The position numbers and the translations under genes are program-made. The notes beneath the pieces are model-generated. The model was given only the letters and a program-made list of their open reading frames with translations. It made no database searches and had not been told where the DNA came from. From positions 2,294,001 to 2,358,000 of the forward strand of contig NZ_CP009933.1 of the NCBI RefSeq assembly GCF_000968375.1: a stretch of 64,000 nt of DNA, in the 5' to 3' direction. Source of the stretch: Clostridium scatologenes. GTDB lineage: Bacteria; Bacillota; Clostridia; Clostridiales; Clostridiaceae. This document shows positions 8,819 to 18,270 of this stretch, in pieces; position 1 is the stretch's first letter, and the number at the start of each line of letters is the position of its first letter.

Positions 8819-10003
8819 TTATTTTGCTTCAGTAAATGGCGGTTTCTCCGATTTTCCAAAAGCCAATACTAAGCATAGAATTATAGCAGCACCTAAAACA
8901 CATACTGCTGAAACATTCCATGCTGCCTTTACACTGCTAATTCTAAGCATTTTAGTAATAGCTGTTAAAACAAATGGTGATAAAAATTGTCCCAAACCCT
9001 GTAGTGCAAAAAGAATACCCGTTGAAATTGCTGCAGGTGCTGGTGAGCTTTTAATGACCTTAATAACAATTTCTGGATTAAAAGTCCCAAACCCAAGCCC
9101 ATAAATAATACCAGCTACGCAAAACATTGAATATGTGTTTACACTTACTAATAAAAGAAATGATAATCCATATAATCCAACTGCAAGAACAATAGTAAAC
9201 TTTTTAAATATTTTTGATATAATTCTACCATACATCATAGATGCAATAAAAGAACCAACAGTAAATAATGTAAGTACAAAACCGGCTTGAGCAGCATTTC
9301 CTACCTTACCTGATACCATTACTATAGATACATTTGTCATAAAGGAAAATGTCAAGACATTTAACAACATATTTAATACAGCAATTATATAAGTATTGAT
9401 AGATACCTTTCCTTTTGAAACTACTTTTTCCGCTGTATTTGATTTTTTTTCTGGTTCAGGCAGCATGAACATTATCATTAAACATGATGGTATTATAAGC
9501 AAAAATCCAAGAAAAGCATATCTCCAACTGTACATAGCCAAAATACCACCAAGCATCTGGAATACTATACCAGAAACTGCTCCTACAGAAGTCTTATATC
9601 CCATTAATGCATTTCTTTCTTCGCCTTCAAATAAATAAGCTATCATAGATGCAGCATAAGGGAATAACATTCCGTGACCAGCACCAAATAAAATCCTACT
9701 AACCAATATTAAAGTCATACCTCCAAAGAAAGCAGGTAAGATTCCCATAAATGATAGTATAAGTGCTAGATATATTACCGACTTCTTGGATATAAAGCGT
9801 TCCAGTTGCCCCGGCACCAAAGAAAATATAATCATCATTAAAGACGGTATAGTTGAAATCTGCTTAACCACAGTTGGACTTACATTAGGAAATGCTTTTG
9901 CTATTTCACCAAGTGCTGGTGTAGTCATACTTGTTGTATATAACATGGCCGCCAAAGTTAACACAGCAATTTTTACTGTCAAACCATACTTCTTTTCATC
10001 CAT
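8819..10003 (-). CDS. MFS transporter
   Basis: 394 aa from ATG 10003 (MDEKKYG). The frame is open up to 10069 within the end of the UroD gene, but AAAGGAG lies 11 nt before 10003. About 12 hydrophobic helices are visible. Loop 2-3 has the degenerate motif GQLERFISKKS and helix 4 contains SRILFGAGHGMLFP, both standard MFS features. It follows the UroD-family gene by 43 nt on the same strand, so the two form an operon. By context it may import the UroD protein's substrate, for example a methylated compound. The substrate is inference only. Confidence 0.8.
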   Translation of the reverse strand: MDEKKYGLTVKIAVLTLAAMLYTTSMTTPALGEIAKAFPNVSPTVVKQISTIPSLMMIIFSLVPGQLERFISKKSVIYLALILSFMGILPAFFGGMTLILVSRILFGAGHGMLFPYAASMIAYLFEGEERNALMGYKTSVGAVSGIVFQMLGGILAMYSWRYAFLGFLLIIPSCLMIMFMLPEPEKKSNTAEKVVSKGKVSINTYIIAVLNMLLNVLTFSFMTNVSIVMVSGKVGNAAQAGFVLTLFTVGSFIASMMYGRIISKIFKKFTIVLAVGLYGLSFLLLVSVNTYSMFCVAGIIYGLGFGTFNPEIVIKVIKSSPAPAAISTGILFALQGLGQFLSPFVLTAITKMLRISSVKAAWNVSAVCVLGAAIILCLVLAFGKSEKPPFTEAK

Positions 10004-10046
10004 ATTCTCTTTATCTCCTTTTATATAAATAAGCTGTCTTTCATTA

Positions 10047-11138
10047 TTATTTACCCATTGCAGCTGCAATCATGGCTTTAACATTTTCAGGTTTTGAATT
10101 AGGAGGAACACAACAGCCTGCAGCCATAAAGAATCCCTGTGGTGAGAATTCATCCACAAGTTTTTTGCTGTAATCGTATACTTCATCCGGTGTTCCCAAT
10201 GATAGAAGTGATGGTGAAACATCTCCCATAAAAGCCATACGCCCACCAAGGACTTCCTTCGCCTTAAATATATCAGTTGAACTATCAGGATGGAAAATTG
10301 CTCTTCCCTTAGGAACACAAAGGAAGTAATCCAAAAAACGACTCCAATCCAAATCCATATGAAAATAAATGTTCGATCCTTCCTCAAGAATTACATCTAT
10401 ATTCTGCTTCATGTACTTCCACATATAGCAATCAAAATCTTTCATAGATAAAAAGTCTCCTGCTCCACGGCCTCCACCTAAAAATACAGCAAGTGGTTTT
10501 TTCTCACGTATTTGTTTTCTTAAATCATTTAACTTATCCACCATAAATACATCAAATGCCGCTTTAACCTTGTCAGGCATTCTATGCATATCCCTCATCA
10601 ATTTGGGTATAGTACGTGCTCCACTAAATACAGTAAACGGTCCTCCTGTCGCTGCAGTTGTCAGCATAACACAACCTGCATCTGTATATTTTTTTGCAAT
10701 TTTATCAGCAATAGTTCCATAATATTTCATATCATCATATGCACTTTTCAGATTTCTTTCACAAAAGTCTTTATAAAAGTAATTCCAACCTTTATCAATG
10801 ATGGTGTCATAATCTTCTTCAGTCATCTTACCAATTTCATCTATCTGCCACTGTACATCATCTTTAAGTTCACGCCCAGGTACTCTTGCAGCTGAAAGAT
10901 AACCCAATCCACTTGTTGTTGGTAATCGAACTGGCATAATTACACAATCTATATCACCTATAGATTTTAATGAATGTACTACTTTGTCTTCTGCTGCCTC
11001 ATTATCTGTTACAAATTCACATAGCTTTCCCCCAGCATATCTTAGTAAAAATGCTCCTGCATGAAGCATAATAGGAGTCCTGTCCGTTTTTTGCATTGCA
11101 ATATTCTTTTTGATTCTTTCCAGATGCTCATTGTACAA
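10047..11138 (-). CDS. Uroporphyrinogen-decarboxylase-family protein (methyltransferase-like)
   Basis: 363 aa from TTG 11138. UroD-family features: an N-terminal helix then KTDRTPIMLHAG (PDRxP-like), a TIM-barrel length of about 350 aa, IYFHMDLDW near 255, and FMGDVSPSLLSLGTPDEV near 305. Anaerobes use many such proteins as corrinoid-dependent methyltransferases rather than in haem synthesis, and no haem genes are nearby. The frame stays open upstream of the TTG through NEKLYNEHLER-like codons to a GGGGG SD at 11165-11169. The real start may therefore be a rare ATT or ATC near 11156-11162. Operon with the MFS gene; divergent from a PucR-type regulator. Confidence 0.75.
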   Translation of the reverse strand: MYNEHLERIKKNIAMQKTDRTPIMLHAGAFLLRYAGGKLCEFVTDNEAAEDKVVHSLKSIGDIDCVIMPVRLPTTSGLGYLSAARVPGRELKDDVQWQIDEIGKMTEEDYDTIIDKGWNYFYKDFCERNLKSAYDDMKYYGTIADKIAKKYTDAGCVMLTTAATGGPFTVFSGARTIPKLMRDMHRMPDKVKAAFDVFMVDKLNDLRKQIREKKPLAVFLGGGRGAGDFLSMKDFDCYMWKYMKQNIDVILEEGSNIYFHMDLDWSRFLDYFLCVPKGRAIFHPDSSTDIFKAKEVLGGRMAFMGDVSPSLLSLGTPDEVYDYSKKLVDEFSPQGFFMAAGCCVPPNSKPENVKAMIAAAMGK

Positions 11139-11179
11139 TTTCTCATTACTTTTAATGATAATAACCCCCTTATAAATTA

Positions 11180-11256
11180 ATCAAGTGATTCTTAGACTCA
11201 GGTGGAGTTTACTATGATGAATACCTATCCACATCTGAGTCTTAGAATTACTTGAT
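11180..11256 (+). repeat. Structured intergenic repeat element, copy B
   Basis: This copy shares the first 33 nt with copy A except for two positions (GGT/ACT in place of GGC/GCC), then GAATACC and CTGAGT. Its outer stem is much longer than in A: AAGTGATTCTTAGACTCAG pairs almost completely with the sequence at 11235-11254, giving a stem of about 19 bp. It lies between the divergent UroD-family gene (42 nt away on the minus side) and the PucR-type regulator (252 nt away on the plus side). The rest of the 370-nt spacer shows no clear ORF. Confidence 0.7.
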
Positions 11257-11508
11257 TATAAAATTTTAAGATACCCTATACCTTACATGTTATAATTTTG
11301 ATGTAGCTTCATAAGCTCCTTTGATAAAAAATTTATAGTACTTTATTCTACTTCAGTATTAATGCTATCAAAGTTCAGACATCACTTCAATGTTACATTT
11401 TTAGAAAATATTAACATTTTTTTGCAAAATTTCACAACAGCTCTATTGCTAGAAACATATCAATGAATTATAATTAAATTGAATTCTTTACAATGAGAGG
11501 GATAAATT

Positions 11509-13065
11509 ATGTCAGTTCTAATGAGTGAAATTGCTAACGATTTGGTAAAGTATAACGCTAATTTTAGAATTAAACGTGATTCCTATATAAGATGTTGCAA
11601 GTTTCTTAACAACAGTACTTTATTACTAAATTCAAAAGATATATATTTAGTAAACATTTCCAAAATACCTTCAAATATTTCTTTTAACAAACTTGTAAAT
11701 TTTTTATTTTTTACTAATTCACATGTACCTAAGTATTTGAAAAACAATCCAATGGTAAATTATATTTCAATTAACCAAAGTATAAGCAAGACAAAAATCT
11801 TTAATGAACTTCAAGATTTATTTTTCCACAGTGAATATGAAACAAATTGTACTCAAAAACTGTTTGATGCTTTAAACAAGGGGAAAAATGTGAAACAAAT
11901 TATAGACATTTGTGAAGAACTTCTTGGGAATCCACTGCTTCTAGCAGATTCATTTTTATATTTGATAAATTATTCAGGTTTTGACGATAGTATAGATGAG
12001 CCAGTATGGAAAGATTATATTACAACTGGACATATACCTTTAAAATACATAAATCAACGAAATTTAAACTTGACAGTACAAAACACCATAACTTCAGACA
12101 TTATGTGGAATACCAGTACTTTAAAACACAAACAGATTATTTCAAGAATACGTTTAAATAACACTGTAATTGCTTATCTTAAAATATTAGAATATAACAA
12201 AAAAATAACCAAGAATGATATAATGCTCCTTCCTACAATTTGCAATACTCTAGCACTAGCACTAGAAAAAAGTAAATACAGTTTTTTTATACCAGAATCT
12301 CCTATTGAAACGTTAATGATAAGTCTACTAAAAGGAGATATGATTTCACAAATTTCCATTGAAGAAATAGATATTCAATTTAAGTGCCACTTATATACTA
12401 ATTATTACATTCTAAATTTCTATATAAAAAGTCATGTTCCTGATTTAACAATTAAACTGTACCACATGAAAGGATTAATCAACAGCATTTTTAATGATTA
12501 CCATACAGTTGTATATGATGATCATATAGTTACACTAGTTAATAAAAAAAATACCAATGAACCAATAATCGCTAGCGATTTACTTAATTCTTTTATACAA
12601 TTATTATCAGATAATCAACTTATTGTTGGGGTTAGCCGATGTTTTCACAATATAATCGAAATTCCTAAATTTCATATGCAGTCAATTAAGGCTGCTAAAC
12701 TAGGGTACAAGCTAAATAAAAAAGAAAGTCTTTATTTTTATAACGATTATGCTGTCTATCATTTGTTCGAAGCCTGCTCTTTTAAAGAAAAAATAGAAGA
12801 ATTCTGTGATCCTTCTATTTTAAAATTGATTAATGATGATAAGGAAAATGGAACCTTTTATGCCCTCAGCCTTTATACTTATATTCAAAATAATTATGAT
12901 ATACAAAAAACATCAACTATTATGAATGTACACTATAATACCATAAAATACCGTCTTCAAAAGATTCAAGATACCCTACAAATTAACTTAAAAGACAGTA
13001 ATGTTATATTCCATATTAATCTTTCTTTTCGTATTTTAAGATTCTTAGGATATGTTAAATTGTAA
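11509..13065 (+). CDS. PucR/CdaR-type transcriptional regulator
   Basis: 518 aa; SD GAGAGGG 7 nt before the ATG. The C-terminus carries the PucR/CdaR helix-turn-helix (about 460-515): YIQNNYDIQKTSTIM followed by HYNTIKYRLQKIQ and a final leucine-rich helix. The middle region (about 280-430) looks like the GGDEF-like domain of CdaR proteins. The N-terminal 250 residues match neither a classical PucR domain nor a membrane sensor. It is divergent from the UroD-MFS operon and probably regulates it. Repeat copy B sits in the shared spacer. Confidence 0.75.
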   Translation: MSVLMSEIANDLVKYNANFRIKRDSYIRCCKFLNNSTLLLNSKDIYLVNISKIPSNISFNKLVNFLFFTNSHVPKYLKNNPMVNYISINQSISKTKIFNELQDLFFHSEYETNCTQKLFDALNKGKNVKQIIDICEELLGNPLLLADSFLYLINYSGFDDSIDEPVWKDYITTGHIPLKYINQRNLNLTVQNTITSDIMWNTSTLKHKQIISRIRLNNTVIAYLKILEYNKKITKNDIMLLPTICNTLALALEKSKYSFFIPESPIETLMISLLKGDMISQISIEEIDIQFKCHLYTNYYILNFYIKSHVPDLTIKLYHMKGLINSIFNDYHTVVYDDHIVTLVNKKNTNEPIIASDLLNSFIQLLSDNQLIVGVSRCFHNIIEIPKFHMQSIKAAKLGYKLNKKESLYFYNDYAVYHLFEACSFKEKIEEFCDPSILKLINDDKENGTFYALSLYTYIQNNYDIQKTSTIMNVHYNTIKYRLQKIQDTLQINLKDSNVIFHINLSFRILRFLGYVKL

Positions 13066-13228
13066 ATCATATTTTTTATAAAAAATTACAATAATGTCCT
13101 TCAGTATATTAACAAAAATGACGAAAGTTAGTATAATAATAATTTTTATACTATGTATTTTAATAATCAATTTACTTATTAGAATAAGATTTCAAATATA
13201 TTGTAATGTATAGAAGGAGATGAGAAAA

Positions 13229-14350
13229 TTGGATTTGGATAAAATACCGGGTAAAATACCTGTGCCTATAGATAAATTAGAGCCTGGCATGGTGGTTGCA
13301 GAAGAGATTAAATTAAATGATAAGGTTTTCATAGCTTCAGATGTAAAACTTACAGAGAGGCTTATAGAAAAATTAAAGAAACTATTAGAAGATTTTTCTA
13401 TAAAAGACGATATAAAAATATTTAATCCAGAAAGATATAAAAACATTGATATTATGCTTCCTGTACATAATAAATCTAAAAATGTCAATATACGATCAAA
13501 TCAAAATGTTTTAGGAGTTGAAATGTATTTTCAAGCATATACAAGAGTGCTTGGAGAATTATTTACAAATATAAATTATAAAGCTGATGACATTATAAAG
13601 GAAATAAAGAAACTTTCAATGGATATACAGATGGATCTTCATTATCCAGCACCAGTTGTGAAAAATATAGTTCTTTATGGCAGTGGAGGAGATTATTTAT
13701 ACAGGCATTCTGTTAATGTGTCCATACTATCTTTTATGATTGGTAAGTGGCTAGGATTAAGTAGCTCAGAACTAGAATTGCTAACTTATTCAGCTGTATT
13801 ACATGATTTTGGGAAAACCAAATTGGACTGCTCAACCTTAAATAAAAGTACAAAATTATCTCCATCAGAATTCAAACACATAATGCTGCATCCAATACTA
13901 GGATATGAATTTATGAAAAAAATACCTTCTGTTCCTGAAGAGGTTCTTCAGGGGATACTAATGCATCATGAAAGATTGGATGGTTCAGGTTACCCACTAA
14001 AACTTAAGGAAGAAAAAATACATAATTTTGCCAAAATTATCGCAATAGCAGATGTATTTGAAGCCATAAACTCTAACAGAATATATAAAAAAAGAAGATC
14101 TCCTTTTGAAGCTCTTGAAACAATCAAAAGTGAAAGTTTAGGAAAATTGGATTATAATTTTTGTAAAGTATTCATTGATAATATTAGCAGTTTTTATGTT
14201 GGTGAGAAAGTTTTGTTGAATACAAAAAAGATAGGTACAATTTTAAAAATTGACTATAACAATTTAACATGTCCATTAATTTCTGTTGGATCTGAGTTTA
14301 TAAATTTAGCAGAAACAAAAAATGTACATGTGAAAAAACTTATATTATAA
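13229..14350 (+). CDS. HD-GYP domain protein, probable c-di-GMP phosphodiesterase
   Basis: 373 aa from TTG 13229. AAGGAG is 9 nt upstream of this TTG but directly abuts the ATG at 13220, so TTG is preferred. The N-terminus IPVPIDKLEPGMVVAEEI matches the leader region common in HD-GYP proteins. The HD-GYP core includes HRHSVNVSILSFMIG-like spacing, HDFGKTKL, HPILGYEF, HHERLDGSGYP and IAIADVFEAINSNR, so the catalytic metal ligands appear intact. It lacks a receiver domain and membrane segments. Such enzymes hydrolyse cyclic di-GMP. Monocistronic, convergent with the fructose operon and sharing its terminator. Confidence 0.85.
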   Translation: MDLDKIPGKIPVPIDKLEPGMVVAEEIKLNDKVFIASDVKLTERLIEKLKKLLEDFSIKDDIKIFNPERYKNIDIMLPVHNKSKNVNIRSNQNVLGVEMYFQAYTRVLGELFTNINYKADDIIKEIKKLSMDIQMDLHYPAPVVKNIVLYGSGGDYLYRHSVNVSILSFMIGKWLGLSSSELELLTYSAVLHDFGKTKLDCSTLNKSTKLSPSEFKHIMLHPILGYEFMKKIPSVPEEVLQGILMHHERLDGSGYPLKLKEEKIHNFAKIIAIADVFEAINSNRIYKKRRSPFEALETIKSESLGKLDYNFCKVFIDNISSFYVGEKVLLNTKKIGTILKIDYNNLTCPLISVGSEFINLAETKNVHVKKLIL

Positions 14351-14388
14351 TTAAGCTAAGTCAAGTTAAATTCACAGTAAGTAAATAT

Positions 14389-14421
14389 AGCTGCCTTACT
14401 TTCTATTGTAAGGCAGCTTTT
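14389..14421. terminator. Bidirectional terminator
   Basis: AGCTGCCTTAC and GTAAGGCAGCT form an 11-bp perfect stem with an 8-nt loop, followed by TTTT on the plus strand and a weak T-run on the minus strand. It lies between the HD-GYP gene and the fructose PTS operon. Confidence 0.85.
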
Positions 14422-14437
14422 AAAACCAATATTTTAT

Positions 14438-15838
14438 CTATTCAATATTTTTCTTAACTACTGAAAGTATCACAGCTGTTACCACAGTACCTGCTACTAA
14501 AGCAATTAAGTATCCACCAAGATTTGTTACAACATTGGGAATTGCTAAAACCCATGCTCCACCATGAGGAACTGCAAGTTTACAACCAAGAATCATTGAT
14601 AGTGCACCTGCAACTGCAGAGCCTGCCATATTTGCAGGTATTACTCTTAATGGATCTGCTGCTGCAAATGGTATAGCACCTTCTGTTATAAAGGATAATC
14701 CAAGTGCCCAAGCTGCTTTTCCTGCTTCTCTTTCTGCATCTGTGAACTTCTTTTTAGCTAGTACTGTTGAAGCTAAAGCTATTCCAAGTGGAGGAGTCAT
14801 TCCAGCTACCATAACTGCTGCCATTATTGGAGAACCACCTGCTACTATTGTACCTGTACCAAAAACATAAGCTGCTTTATTAACTGGACCACCCATGTCA
14901 AATGCCATCATACATCCAAGAATTAGACCAAGAACTGCTGCATTTGCACCTGCCAAGCCTTTTAACCAAGCTAGTAAAGCTGTATTTATAGCTATAAGAG
15001 GACCGCCTAAAATAAATAAGTATATTAAACCAATTAGTGCTACTGAAAATAATGGTAATATTAAAACTGGCATTAAACCCTCTAATGTTTTTGGAAGTTT
15101 AATAATCTTCTTTAAGCCTAAAACTATATAACCTGCTAAGAAACCTGTGACTAAAGCACCCAAAAATCCACTACTGCCAGCTGCTGGAGGATTAGCTAAA
15201 AATTGTCCACTGTAAATTGCTCCGCTTGCAAGAGAACCACCTACAAAACCAGCTGCAATACCTGGTCTATCAGCTATTGAATAAGCAATGTATCCTGATA
15301 GAACTGGAAGCATGAGAGCAAATACACCTTTACCTGTGTTAAACAACGCTTCTGCAAGAGTTCCTGGACAATTATAAACATAAATTCCACCAAGTGCAAA
15401 ACCCAAAGCTATTAAAAGACCACCGGCTGCGACAAATGGTATCATGAAGGATACGCCTGTCATTAAGTGCTTGTACACACCTGTTTTCTCTTTCTTTTCA
15501 ACTACTGGCATTTTTGTATCAGCTTTTCTTTCTGTTGGTTTAGCAGCCAAAGCACTATTTATAAGACCTTTTGCATCTTTAATTGCATCTTTAACTGAAA
15601 CTTTTACCATTGCTTTGCCTACAAATCTTGACATATCAACATTCGTATCTGCTGCAATTATAACTGCATCTGCTTCTTTTAACTCCTGCTCTGTAATTAC
15701 ATTTTCAGCACCTACAGAACCTTGAGTTTCAACCTTTATTTCATGTCCCATTTCCTTTGCTGCCATTTGAAGAGCTTCTGCTGCCATATAAGTATGAGCT
15801 ATACCAGTTGGACAAGATGTTACTGCTACTAACTTCAT
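14438..15838 (-). CDS. fruA: PTS fructose transporter, IIBC component
   Basis: 466 aa. An N-terminal IIB domain has the phosphorylated cysteine at C9 (AVTSCPTGIAHTYMAAE). A linker at about 100-120 leads to a IIC domain with about 8-9 hydrophobic helices, conserved GGPVNKAAY and SFITEGAIPFAAADPLRVIP. It imports fructose at the membrane and phosphorylates it to fructose 1-phosphate. The IIA domain is a separate upstream gene 20 nt away, whereas some firmicutes fuse IIABC. Last gene of the operon, ending at the terminator at 14389. Confidence 0.93.
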   Translation of the reverse strand: MKLVAVTSCPTGIAHTYMAAEALQMAAKEMGHEIKVETQGSVGAENVITEQELKEADAVIIAADTNVDMSRFVGKAMVKVSVKDAIKDAKGLINSALAAKPTERKADTKMPVVEKKEKTGVYKHLMTGVSFMIPFVAAGGLLIALGFALGGIYVYNCPGTLAEALFNTGKGVFALMLPVLSGYIAYSIADRPGIAAGFVGGSLASGAIYSGQFLANPPAAGSSGFLGALVTGFLAGYIVLGLKKIIKLPKTLEGLMPVLILPLFSVALIGLIYLFILGGPLIAINTALLAWLKGLAGANAAVLGLILGCMMAFDMGGPVNKAAYVFGTGTIVAGGSPIMAAVMVAGMTPPLGIALASTVLAKKKFTDAEREAGKAAWALGLSFITEGAIPFAAADPLRVIPANMAGSAVAGALSMILGCKLAVPHGGAWVLAIPNVVTNLGGYLIALVAGTVVTAVILSVVKKNIE

Positions 15839-15858
15839 AATTTTTCCTCCTCTATTAT

Positions 15859-16302
15859 TTATTCAAAAACTTCTATGAATTCTTCAAAACTCTCAGCTTT
15901 AAATAACTTTTCTCTTATTTCAGTGTGCATAAGTTTTCTAGAAATTTCGCTTAATGCTCTTAAGTGAATGTCACTTGATTCTTCTGGAACAGAAATAAGG
16001 AAAAATAAGTAGGCTGGCTTATCATCCATAGATTCATAATCTATACCCTTATTACTTCTTCCAAAAGTTATGGAAGCTTCCTTTACAGCATCACTTTTTC
16101 CATGTGGTATTGCAATTCCCATGCCTATACCAGTTGAGAATTCTTCTTCTCTTTTTAGAACAGCTTGTCTAAATTTTTCCTTGTCAGTTATTTTTCCATC
16201 CTCATATAAAATTTCTATTAATTCCTTTATGGCTTCATCTTTATTAGTTGCTTTTAAATCAAGACACATTCTATTTTTTGAAAACATATCCTTTGTCGCC
16301 AT
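15859..16302 (-). CDS. PTS fructose IIA component
   Basis: 147 aa, typical for a stand-alone IIA(Fru). The active-site histidine is H67 in GMGIAIPHGKSDAV, which receives phosphate from HPr and passes it to Cys9 of the IIBC protein. The ATG at 16302 immediately follows the stop of the kinase gene, with SD GGAGG inside the kinase 3' end, which points to translational coupling. It lies between 1-phosphofructokinase and IIBC, as expected for a fructose operon. Confidence 0.93.
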   Translation of the reverse strand: MATKDMFSKNRMCLDLKATNKDEAIKELIEILYEDGKITDKEKFRQAVLKREEEFSTGIGMGIAIPHGKSDAVKEASITFGRSNKGIDYESMDDKPAYLFFLISVPEESSDIHLRALSEISRKLMHTEIREKLFKAESFEEFIEVFE

Positions 16303-17241
16303 TTAAAATTCCTCCTTAATTTCACATTTAACATCTATTAATAATTCCTTTACCTGTTCTAAAGTACAAGCTTGAGTACCATCAAGTGCTACAGAAGCTG
16401 CACCACAGGATGTTGCAAATTTTAAAGTTTCTTCATCACTATAATTGTTTAACAAGCTGTAAACTATAGCTGCTACCATTGAATCTCCAGCACCTACAGT
16501 ACTTTTTACTGGAACCTTAAGTCCATGACATTTATATACCCCATTTTTTGTTACAAACAATCCGCCTTTTTCTCCAAGTGAAATCATAATTTTTGATATT
16601 CCCTGACTGTTTAGCTGTTTGGCTGCATTTATAATACTTTCATCAAAGTCATCACTTAAGTTTAACAATTTTTGTAATTCATGATTGTTAGGCTTAATAA
16701 TGTCAGGACAAGCCTTTATACCTTGCTTTAAAAGCTCTCCATCTGCATCTAAAATTACTAGTGCTTTCTTTGCTTTTGCTATTTTTGTTAATTGTAGATA
16801 TATGTCCTTTGGTAATGATGGACTCACTCCACCTGATAGAACTACAATATCTCCTTTGTTGCATATAGATTTAAATTTATTTATAAATGCTTCAAGTTCA
16901 TATTCAGTAATGTTTGGACCTGGCTCATTTATATCCGTATTTGTATTACTCAAACTATCCACTATTTTAATATTTGTTCTAGTTTCATTTGCAATATGGA
17001 TAAATTCATTATCTAGTTCTCTTTTCTTTAAATCTTGTATAAATACACTCTCAAGATTACCACCTAAAAAACCTGTACATAGAGAATTTACATGAAAGTT
17101 TTTTAAAACCTTTGAAACATTTATACCTTTTCCGCCAATATCTTGTCTTGTATCAATTGCCCTATTTACATTTCCAATATTTAATCCACTTAATGTAATA
17201 GTTTTATCTAGAGCAGGATTCAAAGTTACTGTTATTATCAC
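16303..17241 (-). CDS. fruK: 1-phosphofructokinase
   Basis: 312 aa from GTG 17241, with SD AGGAGG 7 nt upstream inside the end of the regulator gene. PfkB-family features: TLNPALDKTI at the N-terminus, GGKGINVSKVL near 37 (sugar binding), LSGGVSPSLP near 128, and the catalytic anion-hole motif TVGAGDSMVAA near 250. It phosphorylates fructose 1-phosphate to fructose 1,6-bisphosphate, feeding glycolysis. Second gene of the fru operon. Confidence 0.93.
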   Translation of the reverse strand: MIITVTLNPALDKTITLSGLNIGNVNRAIDTRQDIGGKGINVSKVLKNFHVNSLCTGFLGGNLESVFIQDLKKRELDNEFIHIANETRTNIKIVDSLSNTNTDINEPGPNITEYELEAFINKFKSICNKGDIVVLSGGVSPSLPKDIYLQLTKIAKAKKALVILDADGELLKQGIKACPDIIKPNNHELQKLLNLSDDFDESIINAAKQLNSQGISKIMISLGEKGGLFVTKNGVYKCHGLKVPVKSTVGAGDSMVAAIVYSLLNNYSDEETLKFATSCGAASVALDGTQACTLEQVKELLIDVKCEIKEEF

Positions 17242-17243
17242 AT

Positions 17244-18014
17244 TTATTCCTCCTGTTCAGTACAAATTATTTCAACACCAGCATCTTCAAAATTTTTTAA
17301 AGTTTCTTTGTTTAAATTTCCACTTGTTATAATGGAAGATACAGCTCTTATAGGACTTATAACGGAAAAACATACTTTATTAAATTTAGAACTATCAGCT
17401 AAAACAATAACTTTGTTTGATACATTCATCATAACTTTTTTAGTTTGAGCTTCTATAAAATTAGGGGTTGTGACACCTTCTTCTATTGATATACCATTAG
17501 TTCCAATAAATGCTTTATCAACTCTAAAATTTTTTAATACATTTTCAGTTATAGAACCAACCATAGCTCTTGTAGTAAATCTCAAACTTCCACCAGTAAC
17601 AATAAGGTCTATATTTTCATTATTCGCCAGAACAGCTGATATATCTATGGAATTCGTTATAACTGTAACCCCATGCGCAGTTATGTGTTTTGCTACTTCC
17701 AAAGTTGTAGTTCCTGAATCCAGTAAAATTGTATCTCCATCTTTTATCATGGAAGCTGCAATTTTTCCTATAATAACTTTTTCATCGTGACCTTCTATTT
17801 CTTTTTCTTTAAAAGAAGGTTCAAAACTGGTACTTTGTAAACTAACTGCTCCTCCATGAGTTCTAGTCAAAAGGCCCTTTTCATCCATCTCTTGTAAATC
17901 TCTTCTTATAGTAGATTCAGAAACATCAAATATTTCTGTTAATGCATTTACTTTTAAACTACTTTGTTCTTTTAATAATTCTGATATTTTTTTTTGGCGT
18001 TCTTCTGCAAACAT
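17244..18014 (-). CDS. fruR: DeoR-family fructose operon regulator
   Basis: 256 aa from ATG 18014 (MFAEERQKKI, the classic DeoR start). A longer frame from TTG 18035 has no better SD. The N-terminal winged helix includes VNALTEIFDVSESTIRRDLQEM, and the C-terminal sugar-phosphate sensor domain contains ILLDSGTTTLEVAKHI and TNGISIEEGVTTPN. By family analogy it represses the operon and releases DNA when fructose 1-phosphate is present. First gene of the four-gene operon; adjacent spacing to fruK is 2 nt. Confidence 0.9.
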   Translation of the reverse strand: MFAEERQKKISELLKEQSSLKVNALTEIFDVSESTIRRDLQEMDEKGLLTRTHGGAVSLQSTSFEPSFKEKEIEGHDEKVIIGKIAASMIKDGDTILLDSGTTTLEVAKHITAHGVTVITNSIDISAVLANNENIDLIVTGGSLRFTTRAMVGSITENVLKNFRVDKAFIGTNGISIEEGVTTPNFIEAQTKKVMMNVSNKVIVLADSSKFNKVCFSVISPIRAVSSIITSGNLNKETLKNFEDAGVEIICTEQEE

Positions 18015-18055
18015 ATAATCATCACTCTCATTCAATTATTTTTAATATATCTTTC

Positions 18056-18170
18056 AAAATCAATCATTTTGTAAACGTTTTTGATTGATTTATTTAATTT
18101 TAACCGATTTAATTCATAATGTCAATAAAATTTTGAATGTTTTTAATTGATTGTAAGCGAATGTGAACAA
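18056..18170. promoter_or_regulatory. Probable control region of the fructose operon
   Basis: Upstream of fruR, AATCAATC (about 18057) and GATTGATT (about 18083) form an inverted pair, and ATTGATTG recurs near 18146. These are candidate DeoR-type operator repeats. TTGTAAACGTTTTTG (18069-18083) and TTGTAAGCGAATGTGAACAA (18151-18170) resemble catabolite-responsive cre sites for CcpA. The latter matches only loosely. No exact promoter was fixed. Confidence 0.4.
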
Positions 18171-18197
18171 TATCACCCAATAACGGTTGTACTCGGT

Positions 18198-18242
18198 CAT
18201 ATCAAAAGAAATTTTCTTCGCAAAAGCGAAATTATTTGATAA
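18198..18242. other. Imperfect hairpin between the fru control region and repeat copy C
   Basis: ATCAAA with TTTGAT and an inner CGC-AAAA-GCG pair form a long imperfect stem-loop rich in A/T. It could be a terminator remnant or leader structure. The rest of the 18015-18420 spacer holds the fru control sites and repeat copy C. Confidence 0.4.
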
Positions 18243-18270
18243 AATATGCATGATTGAGTTTGATAATGCA

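Noticed and set aside
9396..10028. Plus-strand open frames inside the MFS gene
   Set aside because: They have no SD and lie antisense to a well-supported membrane-protein gene, so they are codon-bias shadows.
13220..13228. ATG at 13220 as start of the HD-GYP gene
   Set aside because: The SD AAGGAG directly touches this ATG with no spacing; the TTG at 13229 has a normal 9-nt spacing.
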